Shown in pieces: positions 1-12,061 of a stretch of 64,000 nucleotides of DNA (the first letter of the stretch is position 1; each line of letters opens with the position of its first letter). The position numbers and the translations under genes were made by a program. The notes beneath the pieces are model-generated. The model searched no databases. It saw only the letters and a program-made list of their open reading frames with translations, and was not told where the DNA came from. Source of the DNA: Canna indica. Its lineage: Eukaryota > Streptophyta > Magnoliopsida > Zingiberales > Cannaceae. Location of the stretch: NCBI GenBank assembly GCA_034359265.1, contig CP136890.1:80501501-80565500 (forward strand), given 5' to 3'.

Positions 1-1667
1 AGCAACTATGAAGTATTCAATAATTTTCTTCTCCATGGAAATTACCTGCTGCTGTAGCTGAGCCATTATTTCTCTCACAGAAAATAGTTCATCAAGAATT
101 GATCTTTCAGCAGTTGTAGAAGCATCATAAGCAGTCTTGACTGAACTTGATCCAGGCTGAGTTTCAGCAGGAGTTCCAACTCTTTTTAGAATCTTGTGAT
201 AGGTTTTAAGAGAAGTACCTAGTGGTTCTAATACTTCTTCAGAAGAGCACTTAAATCCTTGCTTTTTCAAGATTCCATAAATCAAATTAGGAAAAATTAA
301 GAACATCCTAGACTTGGAATACAGTCTAGTCCTTACTAAAACAATCTGATCATAAACCAAGGTGCCATTGTTAAAAGAAATCTCATTGGTAATTTTGTAA
401 AGCAACATTACAATTTTTTTGCTGAGAAATGTAATATGTGAATTTGAGATCCAATAGTTTCTGGCAATCAAAAATAAAACTGCATAAAATATATTTAGTG
501 AAGAGGACTTTTTGTCATGACCACCAGTCCAGTTTAAGATATCTCCATTTGATACTTTTTTTCCAACAATTTTCAATAAATCTAACTTGGTTCATCAACC
601 TCATCAGAAGAAGGAGAGAATTTAGAGAAACCTACAAACTCCTTTATAGTATTTGGACATAAAGTATACCATTTTCCTCTAAGATAGACCTTGTGAAAGT
701 GACTACTATCAGGTTCAGAAATTTTTTCAAAAATGTTGCAGTAAAATTTCAATATGGGTTGTTTGTAGTAAGGAGTGACAGATATGTAAGTTCTAGACAA
801 ATTTCTCTTCTCAAGAATTCTAGAACATGTTTGCACTAAAGAGAAATTTGCTCTAAATCAAGCAATCTTTTGAGAAATTATACATCTGGATTGTAGTGCC
901 TTCCATAAAGGAAAAAGGTCATCAAAGAGGAGTCCCTTGTGAAATTTGCTTATAGCAGTTTTCTTCTCAGTTTTCTTCCAGACTTCGAGTGCTTCTTTTT
1001 GGAGACCGGAGACTTCTTCTTTTTAGGAGTAGCAATAGTTTGCTTTTCTTTTGAGACTTCTGGATTTTTTTTCCTTTTTTTTGATTTTCTTAACTCAGCA
1101 ACCTAGTCTAACAATGGCTCATTATCTAAGTCAGTCTCGAAATTCATAGTTTCTCCTTAAAGAAGTTTTGACTTCACAAACATCGTCCTCTTAGAACTTC
1201 TTTTCAAGTCAGATTGACTTGACAACTTCTTTTTCTTCTTTGTTGAAGCAACCTTGTCATGACTAGAGGTGGATCCTTTTCTTCTGTATAGTAGGGACTT
1301 CATGAAATCATAGGATCAGTTTCATCAACAGGAGTTTGATTCAGGTCCATTGCCTCCGAAACAGGTACTGGTTCAACTACAAGTTTATGTGGGTAATTCC
1401 AACAGCAACAGGATCAATATTAGCAGTCTTAACTACTTCATTGCTAGGGGTAGCAGCTCCAACTTCAATTGATGCAGTACTAGCAGTTTTAACTATCTCT
1501 GATACAGTTCCAGTTGGAACTATAGGAACTTGAATAGGCTCACTCATAGGTACTTCTTTGGTAGTTTCAACTGAGACATCTGCAGTTGAGATTGGAGGAG
1601 GACAGTCTGAGGTGTTGACAACACTATCTTGTCTAGGTGCAACCACTTCTGTTGGATGAAATGGCAC
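1..1667 (-). pseudogene. Decayed retroelement ORF of the 'putative plant transposon protein' type
   Basis: Reading leftwards on the minus strand, a Ser/Thr/Val-rich low-complexity stretch (1667-1377) is followed by a Lys-rich basic stretch (about 1080-960). After that comes a domain with the pattern of plant retroelement 'putative plant transposon' proteins: FYCNIF, then VYLRGKWYTLCPNTIKEFVGF-like residues at 836-640, then a LLYKI-type stretch near 400. The frame is broken at least near 580 and 850, and it runs off the left edge, so this is a remnant. The protein is known only from retroelement contexts and its biochemical role is unknown to me. The family assignment is from pattern memory and was not searched. 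Confidence 0.5.
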
Positions 1668-3744
1668 ACTAGAGGGGGGGTGAATAGTGTGTTATCTAAA
1701 TCTTTCGCCTAACTCCAATTTTAATCGTTTAGGCAAATTGTAATTTTACGATTAAATATGGAAACAAGATAAACTAATTAAGCACAACCAAAAGATAACA
1801 ATGCTAACACATAAATTTATAGTTGTTCGGCCCCAATGTCTACTCCACTACCTAAGTACCCCGCTAAGAATTTCCAAACTAAGTTTACTAGATTAAATTG
1901 GTTCCCTTACAAGATGACTTTAACCTAAAGAGATACACTCTCAATCTAAGGCACTTCCACACCCAGAAGTCTCCGTCTTCTTACCGAGAGTACTCTTCCA
2001 CCTCAACCCTAAGGGATACCTCAACTAATCCTAGTAAGCTATGTTTACACAAGTGGCTTTACACCTCCTGTACTCAGGTAACCACTTAGATCCAAGACCT
2101 AACACTTGGTCTTACACAAACTCAACTTTAAACACGTTCAAATAACAATAAAGATTACAATGAAAAGAGCTAAAGAATAAAACCAAAAATCAGTAATCTT
2201 TTCCAAGCCTTCAAAACCTCCAACTCGCCAAGTCATAGAGCTCAAATTGAAACCCGAGTTGAGGCAGAGTGTGCGCTTGAAGAAGTTGTCAACGGAAGAA
2301 CCGAGCGCTATTAATCGATCTTTAGAAGGCTCAAAAATCTCTTTTGAATGCTCAATAAAATCTGTAAGAGAGATTAAATGAGTTAGATGAGGGATATTTA
2401 TAACCTCTCAAAGAAACGCCAGCTCAACGGGCGGAAAACTAGCTATTATCGCCGTTCGGTCGCATGTCGGTCGATCATCGGTCGACCGACCGATCGATCG
2501 CTGGCTCAACCTCTTCGTGCGGTCGACCGCCAGACGAGATTCCTGTGATCCGTAGTCCGGTCGACTGATGCGCCTCTGCCAATTTTTGGCACTGTTCGGT
2601 CGACCGACCAACTGGTCGAAATGGTTACTGCCATTTTTTAACCACATTCGGTTGACCGACCGATCGACCGAACCTAGGCTGAACTTGATTTTTTCAGCCT
2701 TCTTCTTGCGCACTTCATTTCCGAGTTCTGGCCTTCAACGAGTGATAACTTGGAGAGCTTTACATGTGGTCTTTAGACTCGTCCAATACAACTTTGGTGC
2801 ACACGTCGAACTTCGAGAAATTTCAGCGATGAACCCGAACGCGTTGACCAATGTCCTTTTGGCTTTGCGATTTCTCCGATATTTTGGATCGAGGGCATCG
2901 AGCGTTAACTGATATGGAACCTGAAAGATATTCTTAATGAACCATTAGTTCTATGTTTGTTATCATCAAAACTGAGATTAAGACTAAGGTAGAAAACCTT
3001 AGGCCAACAATCTCTCCCTTTCTGATGATGATAAACATCCTTAAGAAAATATACATATTAAAGCACAAAGGATATCAACTAAGAGATTTCTCCCCCTATC
3101 AACATGTATATCTATATAATAGAACTCTCCCTATCTATATGCATGGATTTCTTATATTTTCTTCCCTTTTACCTATATTTTTCTCCCCCTTTTGACATCA
3201 ATCAAAAAGGGCAAAAAAAATCAACCTATAGTCAAAGTTGAGACTCTAAAATTATTTTCCATGAAACATGAAAATCTCAACTGAAGGAAAAATAATAATA
3301 ATATGAAACTAAATCATACATGATAGAAAAGAGTGGTAGATAGAATTCAAAACTAAATCATATATGCACTCAAGTATGAATATTTTCGTGAATATTGATT
3401 CATTTTTATGACATTTTTAGGTTTCATTCAAACTTTCAAAATACCAAGATATGATCATTTAAAGCATGTATATCAAGTTTGAAGTAAAACTAATGTCATT
3501 TGATCAAAATTTTAACTTAGCACGATTTCATTTGAAATAAACATGAAAACATGAAAATATGAAAATGCTAATTTTGCTATCTACTTATGTTTTCTCAAAC
3601 TTAGGCACCTAGACATCTAACATGAGTGAATCTAATTATATTGATCAAGTTTGGGCTTAAAATAAAATTTCTAAGTCACTTTGTTGACTTAGGTCAAAGT
3701 ACACTTTAAGTTTATAAAAATCAAATTTTTAAATCCATATAAAA
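1668..3744 (-). mobile_element. Noncoding retroelement sequence of SIRE/Maximus-like type
   Basis: There is no coding region here. The stretch opens with a G-rich run followed by GTGAATAG (about 1672-1687). It also carries an ACAATCTCTCCCTTTCTGATGATGATAAAC-like segment (about 3007-3040) and CTCCCCCTTTTGACATCAATC (3183-3203). Both kinds of sequence recur in noncoding parts of SIRE-like Copia elements of many plants. The rest is AT-rich. Long terminal ends could not be delimited, so element boundaries are unknown. Confidence 0.45.
2455..2680. repeat. Cluster of GGTCGACC / GATCGATC palindromic motifs
   Basis: Short self-complementary words built from GGTCGACC, CCGACCGATCG and CGGTCGACCG recur at least eight times in about 220 bp, at 2457-2505, 2520-2530, 2557-2566, 2597-2618 and 2648-2672. 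The surroundings are AT-rich while this block is GC- and CpG-rich. It lies inside the noncoding retroelement stretch and carries no ORF that I believe. Confidence 0.6.
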
Positions 3745-4725
3745 TCATATTCTTACGATTTTTTTAAAAAAAAACTTTAATTGGGCATGGTCCATCTCTT
3801 GGATAGTACGGTTCTTCCTTTCAACTATACTATTATGTTGAGGAGTCTTTGGAGAAGAAAATTCATACAATATACCATTTTCATCATAAAATTCAGAGAA
3901 AGAAATGTTTTCAAATTCTCTTCCATGATCACTTCTTATTCTGATCACATTTAGAATAGGAAGTTCTTATTCATTCTGAAGTCTCAGGCATAGCGATTTA
4001 AAATTGCTGAAGGCATTGGACTTCTCTCTTAGGAATTCTGTCCATGTAAAACGAGAGAAATCATCTACATAAACAAGAACATACTTCTTACCTCCAATAA
4101 TTTCAACCTGTATGGGACCAACTAAGTCCAAGTGAAGAAGCTCTAGAGGTTTTGATGTAGCTACCAGTTGTAACTGCTAATGAGACTACCTTGTCTCCTT
4201 AATTTTCTTCTTGGCAAGGCCCGCAAACTGGTTCAGGTTCTCCTGAGAGTTTATGAATTCCTCTCTCGGCTCTAGCATTTACAAGTTTCTTTAGGTCTTT
4301 GTAATTAACATAGCCTAGCCTTTGGTGCCGCATATTAATGTTAGAAGAAACAACTGAAAGACAGATAGAAGAATAAATAATTTTGTAACAGTTATCTCTA
4401 GATCTATTCCCTTCAAGAATATAGTCACCATCCTTGATCAAATACCTTGTAACTATTTTTGTTAAATTGAACATTTAAATTTTGATCACACAATTGGCTT
4501 ATACTCACAAGATTAGCCTTGAGACTTTCTACCAGCATGACATTTTCCAGATTAGGAATTCCTAAAACATTGAGAGTTCCACTCTTATAATATTTTCATG
4601 TCTTCCATCTCCAAAAGTAACAGTTGCACCTTCATGTTCCTTAATATCTTTCAGATTTTTTGGACTCCTTATCATATGCTGAGAGCATCCACTATCGAAA
4701 TACTATGATCCAAAAGAAAAATCAG
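3745..4725 (-). pseudogene. Copia pol fragment: protease, pre-integrase and 5' part of integrase
   Basis: On the minus strand the protease signature YFDSGCSQHM lies near 4712-4683, with the D-S-G active site intact. It is followed by a GDGRHENI segment near 4610. The GAG-pre-integrase domain (4474-4199) contains a HQRLGYVNYKDLKKL zinc-binding stretch and ends in CGPCQ. The integrase core (3948-3745) shows RSDHGREFEN and PQHNSIVERKNRTIQEM, which carry the second Asp and the Glu of the D,D-35-E triad region. Frames change between these blocks and the integrase stops abruptly, so no product is expected. Confidence 0.75.
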
Positions 4726-5429
4726 TCTTTGACATAAAAGCAACATTGCAGTTAAGATCGATTTTCTTTACCCATATTTGCTTAACCTTTTACCTTGGAG
4801 AATTTTCATGCTTCTTTCTCAGTTTATTGGAGAGTTTGAAACAATTTGCTATAATGTATCCTTGCTACTAGGCACCATATTTCTCTTCCTTGAAGTAGAC
4901 TATTGACGACTTGAGGAGTCTCTATGGAAATTCTTCATTTGAGTAGGCAGTTGAGATTGGGGTTTCAACTGGCACGAACTAGTGTATCCAAGTCCATTAT
5001 GATTGGTAGGAAATTTTCCTACACTCAAAATTTCGTTTAGACTACTAGTGGAATTCATTATTCTTACTTCCTTCTTTACCATTTCAAGTTCAGAAATCAA
5101 CTTGGATTCTTTGTCTTCTTTTGCAGCAATCTAACTTTGAAAGGTTTCAACTTTCTCCTCAACTTTCTTTTTTTCTTCAATCAAGAGTTTGTTTTGATTA
5201 CTGAGAGACTTGTTGAGTTTTGCCACTTCAACCCATTTATCAAACATCTCCTGATAAGCTTCCGCAAGAGTGTTAGCACACTTGCACTGATCATCATTTG
5301 TATCTAAGTTGTTGGGAGTTTTAATTATGTCAACTATGCAAGCTGTGAAAGCTCAAAAAATTTCCTTGCTCGGATTCTTCTTGATCAACTTCATCATCAT
5401 CATCACTCTAGGTAGTAGTAAAGGATTTC

Positions 5430-6450
5430 TTGAGTCTCTCTTGAAGATTTGGACATTCTGATCTAACATGTCCAAATCTTTCACATTCGAAGCATTGAAC
5501 ACCTTTAGACTTTTGTTTGAGATCATTTTTTGGTCCAAAGGATTGACTTCTTTTGTTTTCTCCCAAAGAAAAACTTGTTTTAGAGCTGGTCGAACATGGT
5601 GATTGAAATTAATGTTTGAACGATAAGTTCTGGTTTTGCTTGTTCTTGGCCCTTAGGAATCTTTTGGATTTTTTTGTCATAAGAGGAAAGACAGCATCCA
5701 TCTCTTCTTCAGAACAATCTTCAAACTTGATCTCATCCTCAGTAGCATTAAAAGCAAAATTCTTCATTTTTTCTATATGTGAATATTTTTCAAACAGTTC
5801 CAACTCATATGTTTCAAGTTTACCCATCAGAATGACAAGAGTAATGGTTGATGGGTCATGAACTTCACTTATAGCAGCTTTCATGTCGAACTTGGTATGC
5901 ATGGATCTCAGAAGTTTTCTTACTACTTTTTCTTCTAAGAATGATTCTTCAAGGTTGGTAACATTGTTCATATGGTCTTTGATGCACCCATGAAAGTCTT
6001 GAAGACTTTCATCTTCTCCCATCTTCAGATTTCAAATCTGGTATTGAGAATTTCAACTTTTGACTTACGAAGAGTCAAGGATCCTTCATGATTTGTCTCT
6101 AAAATCTCTCATGCTTGCTTTGCCAGAGTACAAGCAGAGATAAGTTTGAATTAAGAGGGATCAACTCCATTGACGATGGCATTAAGGGCCTTGTTGTCAT
6201 AGTTTGAAGCATCAATTTTGGCTTTAGTATACTGGCTTTTTGGCTTCAGCTCAGTCCCATCAATTATTGGAGGAGTATAGTTGACTTCTATAGTGTCCCA
6301 GCAACGATCATCTAAGGACTTATGAAATCCCTCATCCAAGCCTTCCAATAAGCTAGCATAGTTTGTTCCCATGAGAAGTGGAGGAACATTTAAAGAATTT
6401 CCTGTAGGCATTCCTTTCATCTTGATCCTGAAAGAAAAGAGACACACCAA
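5430..6450 (-). pseudogene. Copia gag remnant with CCHC zinc knuckle
   Basis: The minus-strand start MKGMPTGNSLNVPPLL (near 6423-6376) matches gag beginnings that select a target 'NY' segment. A UBN2-type gag domain follows, with MGEDESLQDFHGCIKDHMNN at 6022-5963. A zinc knuckle QCFECERFGHVRSECP (C-X2-C-X4-H-X4-C) lies near 5503-5455, in a different frame. Gag forms the virus-like particle in which reverse transcription happens. In-frame stops near 6148 and 6030 and the frame change before the knuckle show decay. Confidence 0.75.
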
Positions 6451-6481
6451 GAATCTTGTGCAGGTAAAGGTTAGCACAACC

Positions 6482-6493
6482 GCTGTGATACCA
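6482..6493 (-). promoter_or_regulatory. Primer-binding site for initiator tRNA-Met
   Basis: On the minus strand TGGTATCACAGC sits three bases after the LTR end. It differs by one base from TGGTATCAGAGC, the usual complement of the initiator tRNA-Met 3' end in plant LTR retrotransposons. Its position fixes the orientation of the Copia element and the inner end of its 5' LTR. Confidence 0.7.
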
Positions 6494-6495
6494 AA

Positions 6496-7347
6496 TGACA
6501 ATAGTCTCTAAGGGAAACAAACAGTTGCACGGGAAGTTGCAACTGCTATTGTGACTACTTTAGAGTGGCAAACTAAGAACCAAAACATAAACATACGCAA
6601 ACACAAGTATTTGTTTATGCAGTTCAGTGACAAATCATGTCACCTAATATTCAGGACACTCACTAGACAGATGCTCAATCTACTATCAAAAAGTACAATT
6701 TTAGCATCAGATTTCACACTCCGAAATCGAACTATCTGTACTACAATGAACTGGAAATAACAAAACCTATTGCTATTACAAGTACATACCAACTTGCCTC
6801 TCTATGACATCTCAGTCACATAGTTATGTCCTCCACACACTCGTGTTGTAGCGAGTCAAGAAATCAGATCTCTTCACTAGTTATTTATATATGACAACCG
6901 ACAGATCTAAATCAATGCTGACTTTAACTACTGATCATTAATCAATGTTCAGTTTAAAACAAACAGTCATCGGTTCAAGCAGTTAGCACTAAATAACCAT
7001 AAACTCATGATCATAAAGATCAAAGAGTAACGCCCAAAAATATTAAAGAATAAAAACTCTCCACTATTCATAACATCAAACGGGCAATAAATATATAATT
7101 AACGATGAAAAAATATCAAAGATATCAAAGAGAATCATATTAATATTGAAGACCAACAGTCATCACATACGCAGCATCCTTATCCAGAAAACCATAGACT
7201 GTAGAAACAGTTGAAACCGTCCTCACACAGTTGTAATTATCATCCTATAGGCAGAGCTTCTCATAGTTGTGACTATGCATTAGACTGAGATTTTACCTAG
7301 CACACGTTTGCCAAATATAGCCAACTCATAAAAGCCTAACACTAACA
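6496..7347 (-). repeat. 5' LTR of the Copia element
   Basis: On the minus strand the segment begins TGTTAGTGTTAGGC at 7347 and ends ATTGTCA at 6496, giving the expected TG...CA ends, with the primer-binding site directly after. The length of 852 bp is inferred from these ends only, because no second LTR remains for comparison. Confidence 0.6.
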
Positions 7348-7517
7348 TTTTTCCTTATGAATATTTTATTACTGTGTAAAATATTATTCTAGTATTATAT
7401 TGTGAAAAAAATTTAAGTCTATGTTGTGTCTTAATGGATTCCCCGTTACGCGATTCCTAGGTGACACCCTCCATTTGGGGATATTTCTAGATGGGGCGTA
7501 ACAACCACTACCCTCCT

Positions 7518-7518
7518 C

Positions 7519-7555
<37 letters not shown>

Positions 7556-7565
7556 GTTGTTGTTG

Positions 7566-7614
<49 letters not shown>
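7518..7614. repeat. ATT/GTT trinucleotide microsatellite
   Basis: About 97 bp of uninterrupted trinucleotide repeat: TTA units, four TTG/GTT units near 7555-7568, then TTA units again. The remainder of 7348-7784 holds no gene that I can see. Confidence 0.9.
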
Positions 7615-7784
7615 GCAAAAAAACTTATATTTATCAAGAGTGATAAGAAATACAAGACAAGAAAAAAGGAGAAGTATAATGTACTGAGTGTTACCAAAAA
7701 GAGACGTCTAACAATTACGTAGGATAGTGTAAAACCTAAGGGGAGAATGACATGATTAGTTTAATTTCGTTAGAGTGTTATAGA

Positions 7785-8469
7785 TAGGGATGTCAGCGGG
7801 GTGAGTTCGGGACGGATAGTGTCGCCTCTACACCTGCACTTATTTACTAAACTCGTCTCTCGTACGTACCTGCACCCGCACATGCACCCACGACGGTTAT
7901 CTGTCACCCGTCCCCGCGCGGGTAATTGATATACACGAATATCCGTGGATACCCATTTAAGCTATTACAAAAAAAAATCATTTTGTTTTAATAATATACC
8001 ATCAAGAATTATCATTCAACTTCTGTTAATAATTTGGTTGAAAAACATTAAATCATAAAACAAACTACGTAACAATTAAATATCAAACCATAAAATTGTC
8101 TTAAGAAATAACAATATTCATTCATGCAATATAAAATTTAAAACCAAAGTACTTTCAACTAAAATTGTGAATTTATATAATATATATTAAAATATATTAT
8201 ATTTAGATAGATCAACTCTTATGAATAGTTGATTTAGATTTATTTTTAAACTTTTCATTTGATATTAATATATAAAAATATAAATTTAATATTTAATATA
8301 TTTTGACGGGTAACGGGTATTTGCGGGTGTGGATAGTGTAGTATTTGTACCCGTACCCATTTATTAAATGAGTAAAAATTTATATCCATACATGTGAGTA
8401 TAATATGTACCTCATACCCGACCTGTGTTGGATAAATATCCGCGGGTCAAGGTAATATTGCCCTCCCTA
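7785..8469. mobile_element. hAT-type nonautonomous element (MITE) A
   Basis: The left end is TAGGGATGTCAGC and the right end, reverse complemented, is TAGGGAGGGCAAT. The element is flanked by a perfect 8-bp duplication GTTATAGA (7777-7784 and 8470-8477), the duplication size of hAT transposons. The 685-bp interior has no transposase. Both subterminal parts carry alternating CGGGTA / GGATATCCGTGG-like words, as in the elements at 18,581 and 21,657. Confidence 0.85.
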
Positions 8470-8477
8470 GTTATAGA

Positions 8478-11000
8478 ACATGCTCCTTCTATTGATCGTC
8501 TCACTTCTTCAAAGCACATATTGTTGCATTCATGCCAGACATTCCATTTCAATATCATTATGAGCAAGTATCATTGTCGTTTTTGCTTAATTGTGCCCGG
8601 TGAACCCATCTCCCATGATATATAATTGAGAGGGAAGATGGGTACATTGCAAGGTTTCGTACAATATAGCTACAATCCTGAAAGATGTGGATATATTTTC
8701 GTTGTCAGCTTGGCAAAATAGGCACAGGGGGTCCACTTGAGTATTCCAAATGTGGACTCAGTCCTTAGTCTTGAGATGTCTTCTTAGAGCTATCCAGTTC
8801 ATCACGGATACTGCTTTTAGGAATTGGTGGTATCCGATGTATTTGGCTAATGGGTCTTTGATTACTCTAAAATTCAATCGGTAGTATAGCGACTTTGCGG
8901 TGAACACTCCGTTGGCGGTCCATTTCGAGTTGAAAGTATCATCTTCTATTCTTCGAAGGTAGGGAGCAACATTTTGGGCTAATTGTGGAAGGGTTTCTAG
9001 GGGTACATAGTTGAGGAAGGGTGTTCTCATCCTACTATGTGTCTGTCCCTATTGAGCTCCTTTGCTTCTGCAACAGTGGTGAGGGGATTGCATGCTTGTC
9101 GGTATAGATTTGGGTATTTCTTCATGAGTCTTTTGCCGTTTAGCCAAGGATCAATCCATAATCAAATCCTGGTACCTATGCCTAGGTTGAAGTATGTGAA
9201 GCTCTCGAAGATCTCATAGAGGGTATATAACTTTTTCTAAGTCGATGACATATCATGTTTATTTCCTTGCATGTTGAGCAAAAGCCGCTGGTAAACTATC
9301 TGCATAATGTGAATCCACTTCATGCCCTCATGATATTGTAATTTCCGAATCCATTTCCCAAGTTGAACTCTATTATGGCATGAAAAGTTAATGATTATCA
9401 ATTCGTCTTCTTCATTACTACCCAATAGCTTAGCCTAGGCTACAAGGCATTTATCTTGTAGAGGATCAGGTCTGCTTCCATCAATAGGAAGGTTCTCCGC
9501 CACTTATCTATTTGTTTGATAACCCATGTTGATGCTTCGTGGATTGAAAAGATGTATTAATTAGAGTAGGTCTCTCGGCTCTTGAGAGTAATCGCCCTTG
9601 CCAAATATGTCAATTGCCTATCCACCTTTGCAATTACTTTTCTCCAATCTTCTTTTATTATGTTGTCTTGCCTTAGTGGAAGCCATAGATAATACATTGG
9701 GAAGACCAATGGAGCATCCCATAATTTCGGCATTGCATGATGTTGCTAAGTTGTCATTTAGCAGGTGGAGGGACTTTTATCTTACTAGTGTTGAGTTTGA
9801 GCTCCGAACATAATTCAAAACAACCGAGGAATAGTCTGAGCGTGCTAATGCTAGAGCTAAAAGCGCTACAAAAAAATATGATCGAGTGGTTCCTCCGTGG
9901 ACAAGGTGATTCAACACAGCCCCCAAATTTGGCCGTGGTTGCAGGCTCACGTGATTAATCTAGAGAGAGTGTCAACCACCAATATGAATAAATTAATAAG
10001 GGAATAGTGAGTTACCTTGTTAGAGTCTTCTTTTGACCAAAATTATTTCCCGCCCTACCGTTTATAAGTATGGCCGATTCTGACGAAAGTAGATATTTGA
10101 TATAGTCTCTGCATCGTGGGGGAAGCTTCTAGCTTCAAGTAGGGATAGGATGAAGGGCGAGTCTATTAAATCAAACGTTTTTTTCAAAATTCACCTTGAT
10201 CAAGCAATCATATGTGTTGAACCTTTTGCAAGCTCGGATTGTTTCAAAGACTGTCATATAGCACTCACGACTACTTCGCCCATGCACGAATGTCCCTTGA
10301 TTCCCATCAATGAGCTCTCGTATGTGTTGGGAGAGCCTGTTTGCTAGTAATTTAGAGAAGATCTTCACAATGTTATTCTCCAGACTTATGGGCATGAAGT
10401 CACTCTGATTTAAAGCCCCTTTGGGATGAGAATGATATACAAGAGCCTTATTAATTGAGCGTAAACACTGTTGGTTCCATTGAAGCTCCAATACTATCTG
10501 CAGGGCCCACTCTTTTATCTGTTCACAGAATGTTTTGAATAACTCCGCTAGAATACCGTCGGGACTTGAAGATTTGAGGTTCTTCATATTCTTGACTACC
10601 TCTATAATCTCTATCGTTGTGAATAGATCATCCAAATGTCTAAGGTTCTCAGTTAGGGGATGATAAAGTTCTTGCCATCAGCCCACCATACCTAAAGCAG
10701 AGGGGTCTTTTTTTTACCCAAAAATTTTTGAAAAGCATCCTCAGTCATCACCAGATCTATGTTGGTGGTATATTCTATTGTCACAAAAGAAACCCAATTA
10801 ATTTTTCTTCTGGCCGAGGCGCGATGATGAAAGTATATGGTATTTCGATCATCCTCTTTGAGCCGTCTCCTTTTTGGCTCACTGTCTCCAAAAAAACATT
10901 CTACTCTGCGTACCACCGATCGAGATTATTGCGACATAGATTAGAGTCCGCTTTTAAAATGAGGATGTTCACTCGCTGTACTATTGTTTTCCTCTATTTT
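8478..11000 (-). pseudogene. Decayed non-LTR (LINE, L1-like) retrotransposon fragment
   Basis: Read on the minus strand, three L1-like pieces occur in order. The endonuclease-RT linker at 10916-10692 includes RRLKEDDRNTIYFHHRASARR. The reverse transcriptase N-terminal half at 10635-10171 has PDGILAELFKTF, FMPISLENNIVKIFSKLLANR and a GNQGTFVHGRS stretch. The zf-RVT region at 9030-8640 has KSLYYRL, NWIALRRHLKTKD and a PLCLFCQ zinc motif. The endonuclease itself is missing at the 5' end. The RT catalytic half (10170-9050) is scrambled by stops, and no RNase H is seen. It cannot move on its own. Confidence 0.75.
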
Positions 11001-11414
11001 TTAAGTATTATCAAAGGTTGAATGTGTTTAGCACATATTTTTAATCTGAAATTATAGTTAAAGGAACAAAGAGAAATTAAATTGATTTTATCCACTTAAA
11101 TGGATGTTATAACACAAATCAAAATGTGGTTGTCACCAAGTGAAGATTGGTAATTAAAAACTACACGTGTGTATTCAAGATCTGCCGAATTCCAGGTTTA
11201 ATACATGGCCTTGGAAACTTTCTTTAATACATGTGTATTACCAAATCATTTGCACATAGTGCTCATTTAATTTAATCTAATTATTAAAGCAATACTATAC
11301 CTATTAATTAAACCCCCATTATCTTTGCTTAAAGCTCTGTGTATATATATTTAAAGAATTAATTAACACCATATTAATAATGTTAGCTATATATATTAAT
11401 GGGGAGAATGCGAT

Positions 11415-11841
11415 GGAAGTTCTATAAGTTTTAAATTTTTTGGACTTTAGTCCTATAAATTTTATTTTGAAATTTTCAATCTTATGCGTTTGTTCATTAG
11501 CACAGATTTGGTCCTATTAGTGACGGTTCGTTAACTCTCCGTTCACGTAAACATAACACTGTTCATACACGTTGACAGATTTGGTCTTATAAATTTCATT
11601 CTGAAATTTTCAGTCATATATATTTGCTCTGTAGTACAGATTTAATCCTATCCGTGATGATTTGTTAACTTTCTATCCATAAAAAAATAAACGGCGTTAT
11701 GTCTATATATGTTGATAGAGTTAATGGACCGTCAAGGATATGATTAAATTTGTGCTACAGAGTAAACGTATATGACTGAAAATACCGAAATGAAACATAA
11801 AAGATTAAAGTCCAAAATAATTAAAATTTATAGAACTTTCC
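11415..11841. mobile_element. Foldback/MULE-like nonautonomous element with duplicated left arm
   Basis: The left end GGAAGTTCTATAAG... with ...TTTGGACTTTAG is the reverse complement, with few differences, of the right end TAAAGTCCAAAA...TATAGAACTTTCC, giving terminal inverted repeats of at least 35 bp. Part of the left arm (about 11444-11570) is repeated in direct orientation at about 11583-11700, and the right arm mirrors it again. I could not find a convincing target duplication. There is no coding capacity. The flanking stretches 11001-11414 and 11842-12061 show no gene. Confidence 0.6.
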
Positions 11842-12061
11842 TTGAACTTCTCGCTGTATATCTTTAATTAGAGCCTATACTTTTTGTTACATTTTTGAAG
11901 ACTCCTACTTCTCACAGTACAATCATTAACTTTGGATGAACTTTAGTTGATTTCAAGGACATAATTCCCAAAATTAACAAATTAAAGACAACCCACATAT
12001 CCATATATTCATCCTTCTAATTAAACAACTCAAGTGTCATCTATATAATGGCATAATGTGA

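Larger units (their letters stand above)
3745..7347 (-). mobile_element. Truncated Copia LTR retrotransposon (SIRE-like), 5' LTR to integrase
   Basis: Read on the minus strand, this is a 5' LTR (7347-6496), a primer-binding site, gag with a CCHC zinc knuckle, an aspartic protease, a GAG-pre-integrase segment and the start of the integrase core. The homology then stops at about 3745. Reverse transcriptase, RNase H and a second LTR are absent. Protease-integrase before any RT is the Copia order. The gag phrasing and the GI.KL...CG.CQ pre-integrase motif fit the SIRE/Maximus branch. Several stops and frameshifts interrupt the reading frame, so the copy is dead. Confidence 0.8.
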
